A stretch of DNA of 64,000 nucleotides from Ochrovirga pacifica (GTDB lineage Bacteria; Bacteroidota; Bacteroidia; Flavobacteriales; Flavobacteriaceae), in NCBI RefSeq assembly GCF_000220525.1, contig NZ_AFPK01000013.1:43568-107567 (forward strand). The letters run 5' to 3'. Made by a program: the position numbers and the translations under genes. Shown piece after piece: positions 9,873 to 19,121 of this stretch. How positions within the stretch are numbered: position 1 is the first letter of the stretch; the number at the start of each line of letters is the position of its first letter. The notes below the pieces were generated by a model, which was not told where the DNA came from, made no database searches, and saw nothing but the letters and a program-made list of their open reading frames with translations.

Positions 9873-9885
9873 GCCCTTATTTTTA

Positions 9886-11796
9886 ATGTCTGACATTATT
9901 CAATTATTACCCGATCATGTTGCCAATCAAATAGCAGCTGGCGAGGTAGTGCAAAGACCCGCATCTGTAGTAAAAGAATTGCTAGAAAATGCAATAGATG
10001 CTGGAGCCAAAAACATACATTTAATTTTAAAAGATGCTGGAAAAACATTAATTCAAGTAATTGATGATGGTTCTGGAATGTCTCAAACTGATGCTCGTTT
10101 GTGTTTTGAAAGGCATGCTACTTCAAAAATTAGAGAAGCCGAAGATTTGTTTAACCTAAACACTAAAGGCTTTAGAGGAGAGGCAATGGCCTCTATAGCT
10201 GCTATTGCACAAGTAGAAATGAAAACTCGTTTGGCTACCGAAGAGTTAGGAACTTGTATACAAATAGAAGCTAGTAAAATTATTCATCAAGAAATAACAA
10301 CAACTCCTGTAGGAACCAATACTTGCGTTAAAAATTTATTTTTTAACATTCCTGCACGTCGAAATTTTCTAAAATCTGATGCTGTAGAAACGCGTCACAT
10401 AATAGACGAATTTCAACGAGTTGCCTTAGTACACCCTGATATTGGTTTTGCAATGAATCATAACAATTCAGAAATTTTTAAACTTCCTTCGGGAAACTTA
10501 AAACAACGAGTGGTGAATATTTTTGGTCAAAAAACCAATGAAAAACTTATTCCTATTCAAGAAGATACAGACTTGGTTTCTGTGGACGGATTTATTATTA
10601 AACCACAATTTTCTAAAAAAAAACGCGGGGAGCAATTCTTTTTTGTAAACAATAGATTTATTAAAAGTCCATACCTACATCATGCAATTAACAGTGCTTT
10701 TGATGGCTTGCTAGAAAGAGAGCATCATCCTGGTTATTTTTTATATCTAAAAGTTCCCACACATTCTATCGACATCAATATACATCCTACCAAAACAGAG
10801 GTAAAGTTTGACAATGAAAAGGTGTTATACGAAATTATAAAAGCTGCTGTAAAGCATAGTTTGGGGCAATTTAACATGAAACCTTCTTTAGACTTTTCTA
10901 GAGATAAAAACCTAGAAACACCTTATCATTACAAAGATGCTCCCATTAAAACTCCTACTATACAGGTAGACCCTAATTTTAATCCTTTTAAATCCGAGAG
11001 TAATTTTAATCCTTTTGATACAGATCCAAAGCCTGTAAAAAAAACAAATGTCAATTTAGGAATCGAAACGGTTAGCAACAAAGAAAAACAATCTTTTGCC
11101 TCTCGCCCAATTACAAAAAAACAAGGAGATTGGGAAGCTTTGTATCACGGAATAGAATCGGTAGCAAATAAAGAACCTAACAAAGAAGAACTTGCTCCTG
11201 AGTTGTTTGAAAAAACAGAAAACAATCAGCTAGTTGATACATTTCAGGTGGTTAAAAAATATATTTTATGCCATCTAAATACAGGTACGTTTTTAGTACA
11301 TCAACATTTGGCACATCAACGAATTTTATACGAAAATTTTCTAGCTAACATCACTGTAAAAGAAGCTTCTAGCCAACAATTACTATTTCCTATTTACCTG
11401 AGCTACAGTACTCAAGAAATTCACATTCTAAAAACCATACAAGAAGAACTAGAAAGTACTGGTTTTTTATTTGACAAAATAACCGAAAAGGCTGTGGTTG
11501 TGACAGGAATTCCGACAACTATTACAGAAAGTCAGATTAGCATGGTTTTTGAACAATTAATTGAAGATTTTCAACAGGATATTCAAGAAAATAGTTTTAG
11601 TCAACTAGATATGATTGCTAAATCTTTGTCCAAAACTTTGGCAATTAGAACAGGGACTAAGCTTACGGATACCGAACAACAAAATCTGATTAATGATTTG
11701 TTTGCTTGCAAAGAGGCTAACATTTCTCCGTTTAGAAAAAAAATATTCACAAAAATAGACATCAAAAAATTGGATGCCTTTTTTAACCTAGATTAA
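9886..11796 (+). CDS. mutL: DNA mismatch repair protein MutL
   Basis: 636 aa. The N-terminal GHKL ATPase is intact: 'ELLENAIDAGA', 'IDDGSGMSQTDA', 'RHATSKI', 'GFRGEAMASIAAI'. A low-complexity linker (about 350-440) leads to the C-terminal dimerisation domain. The region aligned with the endonuclease metal motif DQHA(X)2E(X)4E reads 'HQHLAHQRILYE' (472-483), so the Asp and first Glu are replaced, and the later Cys-containing motif is 'CKEANISPF'. MutL couples MutS mismatch recognition to strand removal. By sequence this one may lack the nicking activity. Confidence 0.96.
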   Translation: MSDIIQLLPDHVANQIAAGEVVQRPASVVKELLENAIDAGAKNIHLILKDAGKTLIQVIDDGSGMSQTDARLCFERHATSKIREAEDLFNLNTKGFRGEAMASIAAIAQVEMKTRLATEELGTCIQIEASKIIHQEITTTPVGTNTCVKNLFFNIPARRNFLKSDAVETRHIIDEFQRVALVHPDIGFAMNHNNSEIFKLPSGNLKQRVVNIFGQKTNEKLIPIQEDTDLVSVDGFIIKPQFSKKKRGEQFFFVNNRFIKSPYLHHAINSAFDGLLEREHHPGYFLYLKVPTHSIDINIHPTKTEVKFDNEKVLYEIIKAAVKHSLGQFNMKPSLDFSRDKNLETPYHYKDAPIKTPTIQVDPNFNPFKSESNFNPFDTDPKPVKKTNVNLGIETVSNKEKQSFASRPITKKQGDWEALYHGIESVANKEPNKEELAPELFEKTENNQLVDTFQVVKKYILCHLNTGTFLVHQHLAHQRILYENFLANITVKEASSQQLLFPIYLSYSTQEIHILKTIQEELESTGFLFDKITEKAVVVTGIPTTITESQISMVFEQLIEDFQQDIQENSFSQLDMIAKSLSKTLAIRTGTKLTDTEQQNLINDLFACKEANISPFRKKIFTKIDIKKLDAFFNLD

Positions 11797-11800
11797 CAAC

Positions 11801-12517
11801 ATGATTCGTCTTCCCGAAACTATAAAACACTTAATCATCATCAACGTTTTGTTTTTTGTAGCTACCATGGCTATTCAAAATTTTGATTTGTTTGAACTTT
11901 TTACACTCCACTACTTTGAACATCCCAAGTTTAGAATCTGGCAATTAATAACAGGTATTTTTATGCATGGTAGCATTAGCCACTTGTTTTTTAATATGAT
12001 TGGATTGTACTTTTTAGGAACTCCAATGTTACAATTATGGGGTAAAAACAGATTTTTATTTTTCTATTTATCTGCTGGAATTGGTGCTAGTTTGATATTT
12101 TTACTGGAAAGACAATTAGAGTTTCAGAACGCAATGAGTGAATTGTTAGCCATGGGAGCCACCAAAGAAGAATTGTACGGGTTGTTTAGCGACACCAAAT
12201 CTTTTCAAAACCCCATAATGGAAACTGCCAATCGTATTTACGGCACACGTCTTTTGGGTGCTTCGGGAGCTATATTTGGTTTGTTAGCTGCTTTTGGATG
12301 GTATTTTCCAAATGCTAAAATTTACCTTTATTTCTTCATCCCTATTACCGTAAAATATTTTGTTCCTGTAGTAGTCCTCGCCGATCTGATTTCTGGACTA
12401 ACAGGTGTGCCTATTTTAAGCCCCGTAAATGTTGCTTATTTTGCACATGTAGCAGGAGCAGTAATTGGTTTGATTATTGCGTACGTCTGGAAAAAAAATC
12501 AACATAGAATGTATTGA
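11801..12517 (+). CDS. Rhomboid family intramembrane serine protease
   Basis: 238 aa with about six membrane helices. The catalytic Ser155 lies in 'GASGAIFG' and His216 in 'AHVAGAVIG'; the upstream 'HGSISHLFFNMIGLYFLG' is the rhomboid H-x3-H-x3-N helix. It cleaves membrane-spanning substrates within the bilayer; the substrate is unknown. It begins four bases after mutL and is followed one base later by a second rhomboid, so mutL, both rhomboids and the next gene form one transcript. Confidence 0.92.
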   Translation: MIRLPETIKHLIIINVLFFVATMAIQNFDLFELFTLHYFEHPKFRIWQLITGIFMHGSISHLFFNMIGLYFLGTPMLQLWGKNRFLFFYLSAGIGASLIFLLERQLEFQNAMSELLAMGATKEELYGLFSDTKSFQNPIMETANRIYGTRLLGASGAIFGLLAAFGWYFPNAKIYLYFFIPITVKYFVPVVVLADLISGLTGVPILSPVNVAYFAHVAGAVIGLIIAYVWKKNQHRMY

Positions 12518-12518
12518 T

Positions 12519-13373
12519 ATGGCAAATTCTATCATCGCACAGCTTAAACAAAAATACCTAACAGGAAGCATTGTAGAAAAGCTTATTTTTATCAATGTAC
12601 TAATTTTTGTATTGACATTTTTTGTGGGGGGATTGGTGCAACTTTTACATTACTCAGATAATTTTTTCTGGCGTTGGTTTGCACTATCTGCTTATTTGCC
12701 CGAGTTTTTTAACAAACCGTGGACACTTGTTTCTTTTGGTTTTTTACATGCCGATTTTTTTCATTTGCTGTTTAACATGCTGTATTTAAATTTTATTGGC
12801 CGCTTGTTTTTAGACTATTTTATTCCCAAAAAACTTTTAAACTTTTATTTGTTTGGAACTTTAAGTGGTGGGTTGCTATTTTTGCTAACTTATAATCTAA
12901 TTCCGTCTTTGCAAAACACTCCTGCTATTTTGTTAGGAGCTTCTGCTGGAGTAATGGCAATTATGATAGGAATTACCACTCATATTCCTAATTACGAACT
13001 AAGAATACCTTTGATTGGTTATGTTAAAATTTGGATTATTGCTGCTATTTTTATCGCCATTGATTTGATTAGTATTACTGATAATACTGGAGGTAGGTTT
13101 GCACATTTAGGAGGAGCTTTGTACGGATTTTTAGCCATTTACTACAAAGACAGTTTGAGTTTCCAGAATCCTTTTAAAGGATGGTTTGCTAAAAAAAACA
13201 CTTTAAAAACATCTTACAAAAACAGCACAAAAAATCAGAAAAATCATGCAAAGAACAATCAAGAAACTCAGCAAAAAATAGATGTTATTTTAGATAAAAT
13301 TAGTAAATCGGGTTACGAATCATTATCCAAAGAAGAAAAAGAATTTTTATTTCAACAAGGAAAAAATCGATGA
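12519..13373 (+). CDS. Second rhomboid family intramembrane serine protease
   Basis: 284 aa from the ATG at 12519, which lies one base after the preceding stop; an upstream in-frame TTG at 12477 would overlap the first rhomboid and adds no recognisable sequence. Ser142 in 'GASAGVMA' and His196 in 'AHLGGALYGF' form the dyad, and 'LHADFFHLLFNMLYLNF' is the H-x3-N helix. The soluble C-terminal tail ends in 'GYESLSKEEKEFLFQQGKN', a short motif often seen at the end of Bacteroidota rhomboids. It overlaps the next gene by four bases (ATGA). Confidence 0.92.
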   Translation: MANSIIAQLKQKYLTGSIVEKLIFINVLIFVLTFFVGGLVQLLHYSDNFFWRWFALSAYLPEFFNKPWTLVSFGFLHADFFHLLFNMLYLNFIGRLFLDYFIPKKLLNFYLFGTLSGGLLFLLTYNLIPSLQNTPAILLGASAGVMAIMIGITTHIPNYELRIPLIGYVKIWIIAAIFIAIDLISITDNTGGRFAHLGGALYGFLAIYYKDSLSFQNPFKGWFAKKNTLKTSYKNSTKNQKNHAKNNQETQQKIDVILDKISKSGYESLSKEEKEFLFQQGKNR

Positions 13374-14380
13374 AAAAGAAACTTAATTTGCTAGAAAAAC
13401 TAGCCTTTTTTCTAAACATTGTAGTTGCTGTAGTTTTGTGTATAGTCTATGCCATACCTTATTTAGATCCGCATTTTTTTCCTTATACTAATTTACTAAG
13501 CCTTTCTTACCCACTTTTTTTAGCCATTAATTTATTCTTTGTATTGTTTTGGTTGCTGCGACTAAGAATTCAGTTTTTATTCTCATTACTGGTAATTGGT
13601 TTGGGCTATCAGCAAATTACCTCTTTTTTCTCCCTACATGGCAAAGAAGTTTTAAAGCAATCAGACATTCAGGTTTTATCGTATAATGTAAGACAATTTA
13701 ACAAAGGTAGATGGATCCAATCACCTACCATTACGCAAGAACTGTTTCAATTTATCAATCAGCAAAAAGCAGATTTGGTTTGCATACAAGAATACCATGC
13801 GTTTTCTAACCATAAGGTTGACCTTCCGTATGCCTACACCAAAAGAAAAAATGCAAACGAACTGGCTATTTTTTCTAGATATCCTATACTGAACAAAGGA
13901 AGTTTAAATTTTAAAAACACGACAAACAATGTTATTTATGTAGATGTTAAAATTCATGGTGAAACCATTAGAATCTATAATTTGCATATAGAATCGTTTA
14001 GACTAAACACCCAACAAGAACATTACGGTGATGCTACCAACGAAGCTTTGCTAAAAAGATTTAAACGTGTTTTTATAAAGCAATCAGAACAAATAAATGA
14101 ATTAAAAGCACACATAGATGCTTGCCCTTATAGAAGTATTGTTGCGGGAGACACCAATAACACTTCATTTTCTTGGAATTATCATCACCTGATAAAAGGA
14201 AGAAAAGATGCCTTTGTTGAAGCAGGAACAGGGTTTGGAAGTACGTTTAACTATCTATTTCCTTTGCGAATTGATTTTATCTTACCCGATGAGACTATGA
14301 ACATTGGTTCTTTTACCAATTTTGATGTAAAACTTTCTGACCATTTTCCTATTATGGCTAGAATAGATTTGAATAATTAG
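13370..14380 (+). CDS. Membrane-anchored endonuclease/exonuclease/phosphatase-fold hydrolase
   Basis: 336 aa. Two or three N-terminal membrane helices (about 10-100) precede an EEP catalytic domain with 'SYNVRQFN', 'CIQEYH', 'NLHIESFRL', 'VAGDTNNTSFSW' and 'LSDHFPIMARI', which hold the metal-binding and catalytic Asn, Glu, Asp and His residues. Family members cleave phosphodiester bonds in nucleic acids, lipids or inositol phosphates; the specific substrate is not evident. It is translationally coupled to the second rhomboid. Confidence 0.88.
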   Translation: MKKKLNLLEKLAFFLNIVVAVVLCIVYAIPYLDPHFFPYTNLLSLSYPLFLAINLFFVLFWLLRLRIQFLFSLLVIGLGYQQITSFFSLHGKEVLKQSDIQVLSYNVRQFNKGRWIQSPTITQELFQFINQQKADLVCIQEYHAFSNHKVDLPYAYTKRKNANELAIFSRYPILNKGSLNFKNTTNNVIYVDVKIHGETIRIYNLHIESFRLNTQQEHYGDATNEALLKRFKRVFIKQSEQINELKAHIDACPYRSIVAGDTNNTSFSWNYHHLIKGRKDAFVEAGTGFGSTFNYLFPLRIDFILPDETMNIGSFTNFDVKLSDHFPIMARIDLNN

Positions 14381-14392
14381 TATCTTTAACCT

Positions 14393-14752
14393 ATGAAAAA
14401 AAAGAGATTCTACCTTATTTTATGCATCTTGATTAGTCAAGTATCTTTCTCTCAAAAAACGGATGACAAAGACTTAGAAGCTATTCAAAAATCCATTTTT
14501 ACAGATTTTAGAATTCCAATTCGTGAAAACATAAACGAATCAGATTTACGACAAGATGGTTGGAAAACTGATGCTGGAGCTTATACATTTAGATGCAGAG
14601 ATCGCAAAAGAATAAGAATGACCTTATGGTATTTAGATTCTGGTCCTAAAAAAGTAATTGGCTCGGAATTTGTAAACATAACAGCTGCGATAGATAAATG
14701 TCAAAAAGGAGATTTAAAGTATCGTGAATACCATGACAAAGAAGCTTACTAA
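14393..14752 (+). CDS. Small secreted protein, unknown function
   Basis: 119 aa with a signal peptide ('FYLILCILISQVSFSQ'). The mature part is polar with a single 'AAIDKCQKGDLKY' Cys and no domain I recognise. It lies 13 bases downstream of the EEP gene and upstream of another exported protein, so it is probably the tail of that transcript. Confidence 0.6.
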   Translation: MKKKRFYLILCILISQVSFSQKTDDKDLEAIQKSIFTDFRIPIRENINESDLRQDGWKTDAGAYTFRCRDRKRIRMTLWYLDSGPKKVIGSEFVNITAAIDKCQKGDLKYREYHDKEAY

Positions 14753-14777
14753 AATCCCCTCTTTTAACTTACAAAAC

Positions 14778-15572
14778 ATGAACAAAAACTATCTTTTAAT
14801 ACTTATTTGCCTACTGTTCTTTAGCTTAGGACATGCACAAGATTTGCTAAAATTTAGCTTAAAGGGTAAAATTTCTAATGCCATAGACAGCACTGCTATT
14901 GATGGAACTACATTGTTAAACCTAACAACTATTGATGGAACTGTATCTGATAAAAATGGTTTATTTGAAATTGACACCCAAGAAAATGACACCATATTAA
15001 TTTCGCACATAGGTTTTGAGTCGATCAAACTTAAAATTACCCGAGATTTATCAAAAGGAACAGAATTAGACATTCAACTACATCCTAAGATAGAACAATT
15101 AGAAGAAGTTCGTGTTCACAAATTGATTGGGGTTTTGGAAATTGATATTAAAAATGTTCCTAAAGACAAATACAATAGAGTGCATATTAACGGGTTGCCA
15201 CAAACATATGAAATTCGAAAAAATAACAGTTCTGTATCTAGTTTAAGTGTTGGGAAAGCCTTAACAAACCCTGTAGACTTTGTGTACAATCTGTTTGGAA
15301 AAAAACCCAAAAAACTACGTGATTTAAAAGAACTTAAAGAAAAAGATGCTACCAGAGAAATTCTAACCAATCGATTTGATAGAGAAATTATTTTGGATTA
15401 CCTACAAATGGATTTGAATGAGTTGACAGAGGTTTTATCTGAGTGTAACTATTCTACTTTCTTTATTCAAAAAGCTACAGATTTACAACTGATAGAAGCT
15501 GTTCTAGAATGCTACGAAAATCACAAAGCCATCAAAAAAGGAAGCACCTCCAAAGAACTTAAAAACAACTAA
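14778..15572 (+). CDS. Secreted protein with carboxypeptidase-like regulatory domain
   Basis: 264 aa from the ATG at 14778, chosen because it begins a clean signal peptide ('NYLLILICLLFFSLGHAQ'); an upstream in-frame GTG at 14724 overlaps the previous gene. Residues about 25-110 form a carboxypeptidase-regulatory-like beta sandwich ('LKGKISNAIDSTAIDGTTLL', 'ISHIGFESIKLKI') as seen at the N-terminus of TonB receptors, but no barrel follows. The C-terminal half is helical and charged. It is probably periplasmic or surface-associated, of unknown role. Confidence 0.75.
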   Translation: MNKNYLLILICLLFFSLGHAQDLLKFSLKGKISNAIDSTAIDGTTLLNLTTIDGTVSDKNGLFEIDTQENDTILISHIGFESIKLKITRDLSKGTELDIQLHPKIEQLEEVRVHKLIGVLEIDIKNVPKDKYNRVHINGLPQTYEIRKNNSSVSSLSVGKALTNPVDFVYNLFGKKPKKLRDLKELKEKDATREILTNRFDREIILDYLQMDLNELTEVLSECNYSTFFIQKATDLQLIEAVLECYENHKAIKKGSTSKELKNN

Positions 15573-15577
15573 AATGT

Positions 15578-16258
15578 TTAGTCTATTAACGACTCTCCAT
15601 TAAGGTTAGTGGTTAAGACACTACTCATATAATCTAAAAAAGGTCTTGCTGTTTGAAAAGATAGCAAGACTTTTTGATAAAAATCAGGAGCCAACACTTC
15701 TTTATCAGTAAAAGTTCTCATCAGCATAAAATCTTTTTTCCTTATAAGTTCAATCGCAGGGTGCTCTTTATCAAAACCTTTAGGAGCCGTTTTTAATGTT
15801 TGTCCCTGATAAAAACCTCCATAGATTTCTAGCAGTTCTGGATGGTTTATAATCTGTTGGATTTCTTCCGAGTCCATTTCAAACTCTTTTCTAATTCTAA
15901 ACAAATCTTCTTTATTAGGTTGCCAAAAACCACAAGCTACAAAAGATGTGTTGGGTGTTATTTCTACATGATAACCTCCTCTTAATGCCTCTGTAGCACG
16001 CTTGTAACTACAACTTCTATATATTTTATATGGAGATTTATCTCTAGAAAAACGAACGTCTCTATAAATTCTGTACGCTTTCATGTCTTCTATCAAATCG
16101 GTTTCTTTTAAGCCTTCCATTACTTGTGTAAAAAAAATCTTGAGTTGTGCATCTTCTTCTTGAAACCACTCCTTATTATCTGCAAACCATTCACGATTGT
16201 TGTTTTCTTTTAAGGCATTTAAAAATTTAAAAACAGAAGGTTGTATTTGTATAGACAT
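15578..16258 (-). CDS. DUF2461 (TIGR02453 family) protein
   Basis: 226 aa, typical length for DUF2461. Recognisable features are 'FLNALKENNNREWFADNKEWF', 'RIYRDVRFSRDKSPYK' and 'GFWQPNKEDLFRIRKE'. The family is widespread and uncharacterised. It is convergent with the preceding secreted protein (5-base gap) and lies 27 bases downstream of the glycerate kinase gene, so it may be read through from that operon although no functional link is apparent. Confidence 0.88.
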   Translation of the reverse strand: MSIQIQPSVFKFLNALKENNNREWFADNKEWFQEEDAQLKIFFTQVMEGLKETDLIEDMKAYRIYRDVRFSRDKSPYKIYRSCSYKRATEALRGGYHVEITPNTSFVACGFWQPNKEDLFRIRKEFEMDSEEIQQIINHPELLEIYGGFYQGQTLKTAPKGFDKEHPAIELIRKKDFMLMRTFTDKEVLAPDFYQKVLLSFQTARPFLDYMSSVLTTNLNGESLID

Positions 16259-16285
16259 TGTTGTTTTTATAGAAAATTAAAGTCT

Positions 16286-17434
16286 CTAAGATACAAAATC
16301 AACTACATTCCTTTGGATCAGATTGGCAAAATTAAAAGCTGTACTTTTTACATGATTATATGCTTGTTCCATGGCCTCTTGTAAAGTACATGGTCCTTTT
16401 GCAACAGCTGATGCAAAATGAATCCCTAGTTCCTTTTGTTCTTTAGCAGATAAGGAAACATTACCACAAAAAGCTGCTACAGGTTTATTTTGTAATTTTG
16501 CAGATGCTAACACACCTTGTATAGTTTTACCCGATAAAGTTTGGCTATCTAACCTCCCTTCTCCAGTAATAATCCAATCTGCTTGTTGTATTTGTTTGTC
16601 AAACTGAGTAATGTTTTTAACCAAATCAATTCCAGAAATAAGGTCTGCCCCTAAAAAGACCATAGCACCTGCTCCCATTCCTCCTGCAGCACCTGCTCCT
16701 TCTACTTTTTGACAGTCTACGCCAAATTGTTTTTTTAGAACTTCAGCAAAATTTTGCATTCCCACATCTAGCTTTTCTATCTCAGAAGGAGAAGCTCCTT
16801 TTTGAGCTCCATACACATAAGCTGCCCCATGTACGCCATAGAGCAAATTTTTTACATCGCAGGCTACCTGAAATTGTACCTGATTTAACATGTCAACAAC
16901 ATTGTTAGTTTTAACTTCATCTACTAGTTCTAAGTTGTCTCCAATGGGTTTTAATACAGAACCATTTTTGTCTATAAATTCATACCCCAGTGCATGAGCC
17001 ATCCCAATACCTCCATCGTTAGTAGCACTACCTCCAATAGCTAAAACTATAGAAGTAGCACCCTTGTGCAATGCGTGTAAAATCAGCTCTCCTGTACCTA
17101 TAGAACTAGTTTGTCGGCAATTTCTGTCTTGAGGTGCTAGCAAACTTAAGCCCGAAGCTTGTGCCATTTCGATGACAGCAAGCTTTTGATGAGGAACCCA
17201 TAAGTAACTGGCTTCAATAAGTTCAAAAACTGGATTATGAACTTGAGTCGTAATTTTTTTTCCATTCATGGCATGCAACAAAGCATCCATAGTACCATCT
17301 CCTCCATCGGCTAAGGGAACTTTTACTATTTCTGCATTAGAATCAGCTAATAAGATTCCCTCTTCTACTGCATTGCAAAACTCTATACCAGAAAGAGATC
17401 CTTTAAATTTATCGGGGGCTACAATATATTTCAT
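16286..17434 (-). CDS. Glycerate kinase (GarK/GlxK type)
   Basis: 382 aa, the normal length of the type-II (GK-2 producing) glycerate kinase family. Typical motifs are 'IVAPDKFKGSLSG' at the N-terminus, 'VPLADGGDGTMDAL', 'GGSATNDGGIGMA', 'GAGAAGGMGAG' and 'ITGEGRLDSQTLSGKT'. It phosphorylates D-glycerate with ATP, feeding glycolysis. Its start overlaps the stop of the symporter gene (TAATG). In this operon the glycerate most plausibly comes from the glycosylglycerate hydrolase encoded upstream. Confidence 0.95.
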   Translation of the reverse strand: MKYIVAPDKFKGSLSGIEFCNAVEEGILLADSNAEIVKVPLADGGDGTMDALLHAMNGKKITTQVHNPVFELIEASYLWVPHQKLAVIEMAQASGLSLLAPQDRNCRQTSSIGTGELILHALHKGATSIVLAIGGSATNDGGIGMAHALGYEFIDKNGSVLKPIGDNLELVDEVKTNNVVDMLNQVQFQVACDVKNLLYGVHGAAYVYGAQKGASPSEIEKLDVGMQNFAEVLKKQFGVDCQKVEGAGAAGGMGAGAMVFLGADLISGIDLVKNITQFDKQIQQADWIITGEGRLDSQTLSGKTIQGVLASAKLQNKPVAAFCGNVSLSAKEQKELGIHFASAVAKGPCTLQEAMEQAYNHVKSTAFNFANLIQRNVVDFVS

Positions 17435-19089
17435 TAGAAACTAAGTAAAGAAGGTAAGAAAAAACTAAATACTAATATTAAGACAAAAAAGAACAGTAAT
17501 ATATAAACTTCTTTGGTTTTAAAATCGCTTACTTTTAAGCTAAAATCCATAGCGTTTAAGCTGTTGATACGAACTTGTTTTGTAAATGCACTTACCACAT
17601 ACGCTACCAACAAAGCAATAATAACCCCTGTAAAGTTTAGCCAAATCCAAAAAATATGAATTCCTAAATCTATGTGAAATAATTCTTGAATAGTTTTAGA
17701 AAATATAAGGTTGATGAGCACAGCAGTTAAAATTCCTATATTCATTCCTATATGATTGACTTTTTTAGAAAAAAATGCTAAAATAAAAGTGACCAAAACG
17801 GGTCCATAAAACACTGATGAAATCGCGTTGATAATTTCAATCACTGCACTTTTACTTCCTCCAAACAAAAAAGCACAACCAATACATACAGCTCCCCAAA
17901 ACACCACCGCTATTTTAGACAATAGCATGTATTTACTAGTGCTCATTTTGTCTTTTTGTACTCCTCTGTTAAACAAATCCTCTACGGTTACAGCAGACAA
18001 AGAGTTAATGGTAGAACTTAATGTAGACATAGCTGCAGAAAGAATTCCCACCATTAAAACACCAATCAAGCCATTGGGCAAGTATTTAATGATAAACACA
18101 GGAATCATCAAATCAGCTTTTAGACCATTTTGTTGATAATCTAGTGGAAAATGCTTCTGAGTCATGGCTCCAATATCCGATAAAAAATCTGGAGAAATAC
18201 TCACCAATCCTCCAATAATTAACCCCATAATACAGTACACTAATACAACAGGAAAACGTAACAGCCCATTGGCAAGCAACAATTTTCTAATGGTTCCCTC
18301 ATCTTTACTAGACAACAAACGTTGTGCTTGTGTTTGATCACATCCGTAGTAAGAGGTATAAAGAAAAAAACCACCAATCAACATCGGTAAAAAACCGTAT
18401 TCATTACCTTCTCCCAAGCCTAAATTCCAATTCATTACTTCCAATCTTTGTGGTTCAAACCCCTGAGGTAAACCTCCTTTTTCTTGTAGTAAATTCCATC
18501 CTATAAACAAACAAATTCCCAAACCAACTACCAAAATAATCATCTGAATGGCATCTCCCCAAACAACAGCTTTCATCCCTCCTTGCCAAGAATATATAAT
18601 GGTAATAATACTTATAATTAGAATGGTATAAACAAAGTCTATATCTAAAACAGCTTGTAAAATAATAGCAATGGTATAGACCATAACCCCGGTACCCAAG
18701 GCTCTACTAATCTGAAAAACAATACTTAAAATAAGTCGTGTAGATGTACTAAAGCGTTTTTCTACAACTTCGTAGATACTTACCACCCCCGATCGGAACA
18801 AAGGAGGCACTACAACAATCATAATAAAAATCATGGCTAGAGGAACAGCAAACTCAAAGGTTAACCATTTCATTCCACCTCCCATTTTTAGTCCAACGAA
18901 TGCTGGTGCCGAAATAAAGCTAATGGCAGAAAGTTGGGTGGCCATGGTTGATAAACTTAAAGGAAACCATCCTAGGCTTTTTCCACCTAAAAAGTAGTCT
19001 TTAGAGTTTTTATTTTCTTTAAAAAAATAGCCCATTCCTAAAAAAAAGGCAATGTATGCAATGATAATTGTATAGTCTAACCAGTTCAT
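17434..19089 (-). CDS. Sodium:solute symporter (SSS family)
   Basis: 551 aa with about 14 membrane helices. SSS features are 'GYFFKENKNSKDYFLGGKSL' near the N-terminus, 'ATQLSAISFISAPAFVG' and 'LSAAMSTLSSTINSLSAVT' holding the conserved Na+-site Ser/Thr residues. It imports a small solute with sodium across the inner membrane. Because the neighbouring hydrolase has no signal peptide, this symporter is the likely importer of the intact glycosylglycerate. It lies between the hydrolase and glycerate kinase genes. Confidence 0.92.
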   Translation of the reverse strand: MNWLDYTIIIAYIAFFLGMGYFFKENKNSKDYFLGGKSLGWFPLSLSTMATQLSAISFISAPAFVGLKMGGGMKWLTFEFAVPLAMIFIMIVVVPPLFRSGVVSIYEVVEKRFSTSTRLILSIVFQISRALGTGVMVYTIAIILQAVLDIDFVYTILIISIITIIYSWQGGMKAVVWGDAIQMIILVVGLGICLFIGWNLLQEKGGLPQGFEPQRLEVMNWNLGLGEGNEYGFLPMLIGGFFLYTSYYGCDQTQAQRLLSSKDEGTIRKLLLANGLLRFPVVLVYCIMGLIIGGLVSISPDFLSDIGAMTQKHFPLDYQQNGLKADLMIPVFIIKYLPNGLIGVLMVGILSAAMSTLSSTINSLSAVTVEDLFNRGVQKDKMSTSKYMLLSKIAVVFWGAVCIGCAFLFGGSKSAVIEIINAISSVFYGPVLVTFILAFFSKKVNHIGMNIGILTAVLINLIFSKTIQELFHIDLGIHIFWIWLNFTGVIIALLVAYVVSAFTKQVRINSLNAMDFSLKVSDFKTKEVYILLFFFVLILVFSFFLPSLLSF

Positions 19090-19121
19090 TTTATAAGATG
19101 TTTTAGTGGTACATGAGTTTG

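Noticed and set aside
12477..12518. Upstream TTG start for the second rhomboid
   Set aside because: It would overlap the first rhomboid by 41 bases and adds 14 residues without homology; the ATG at 12519 directly follows the preceding stop.
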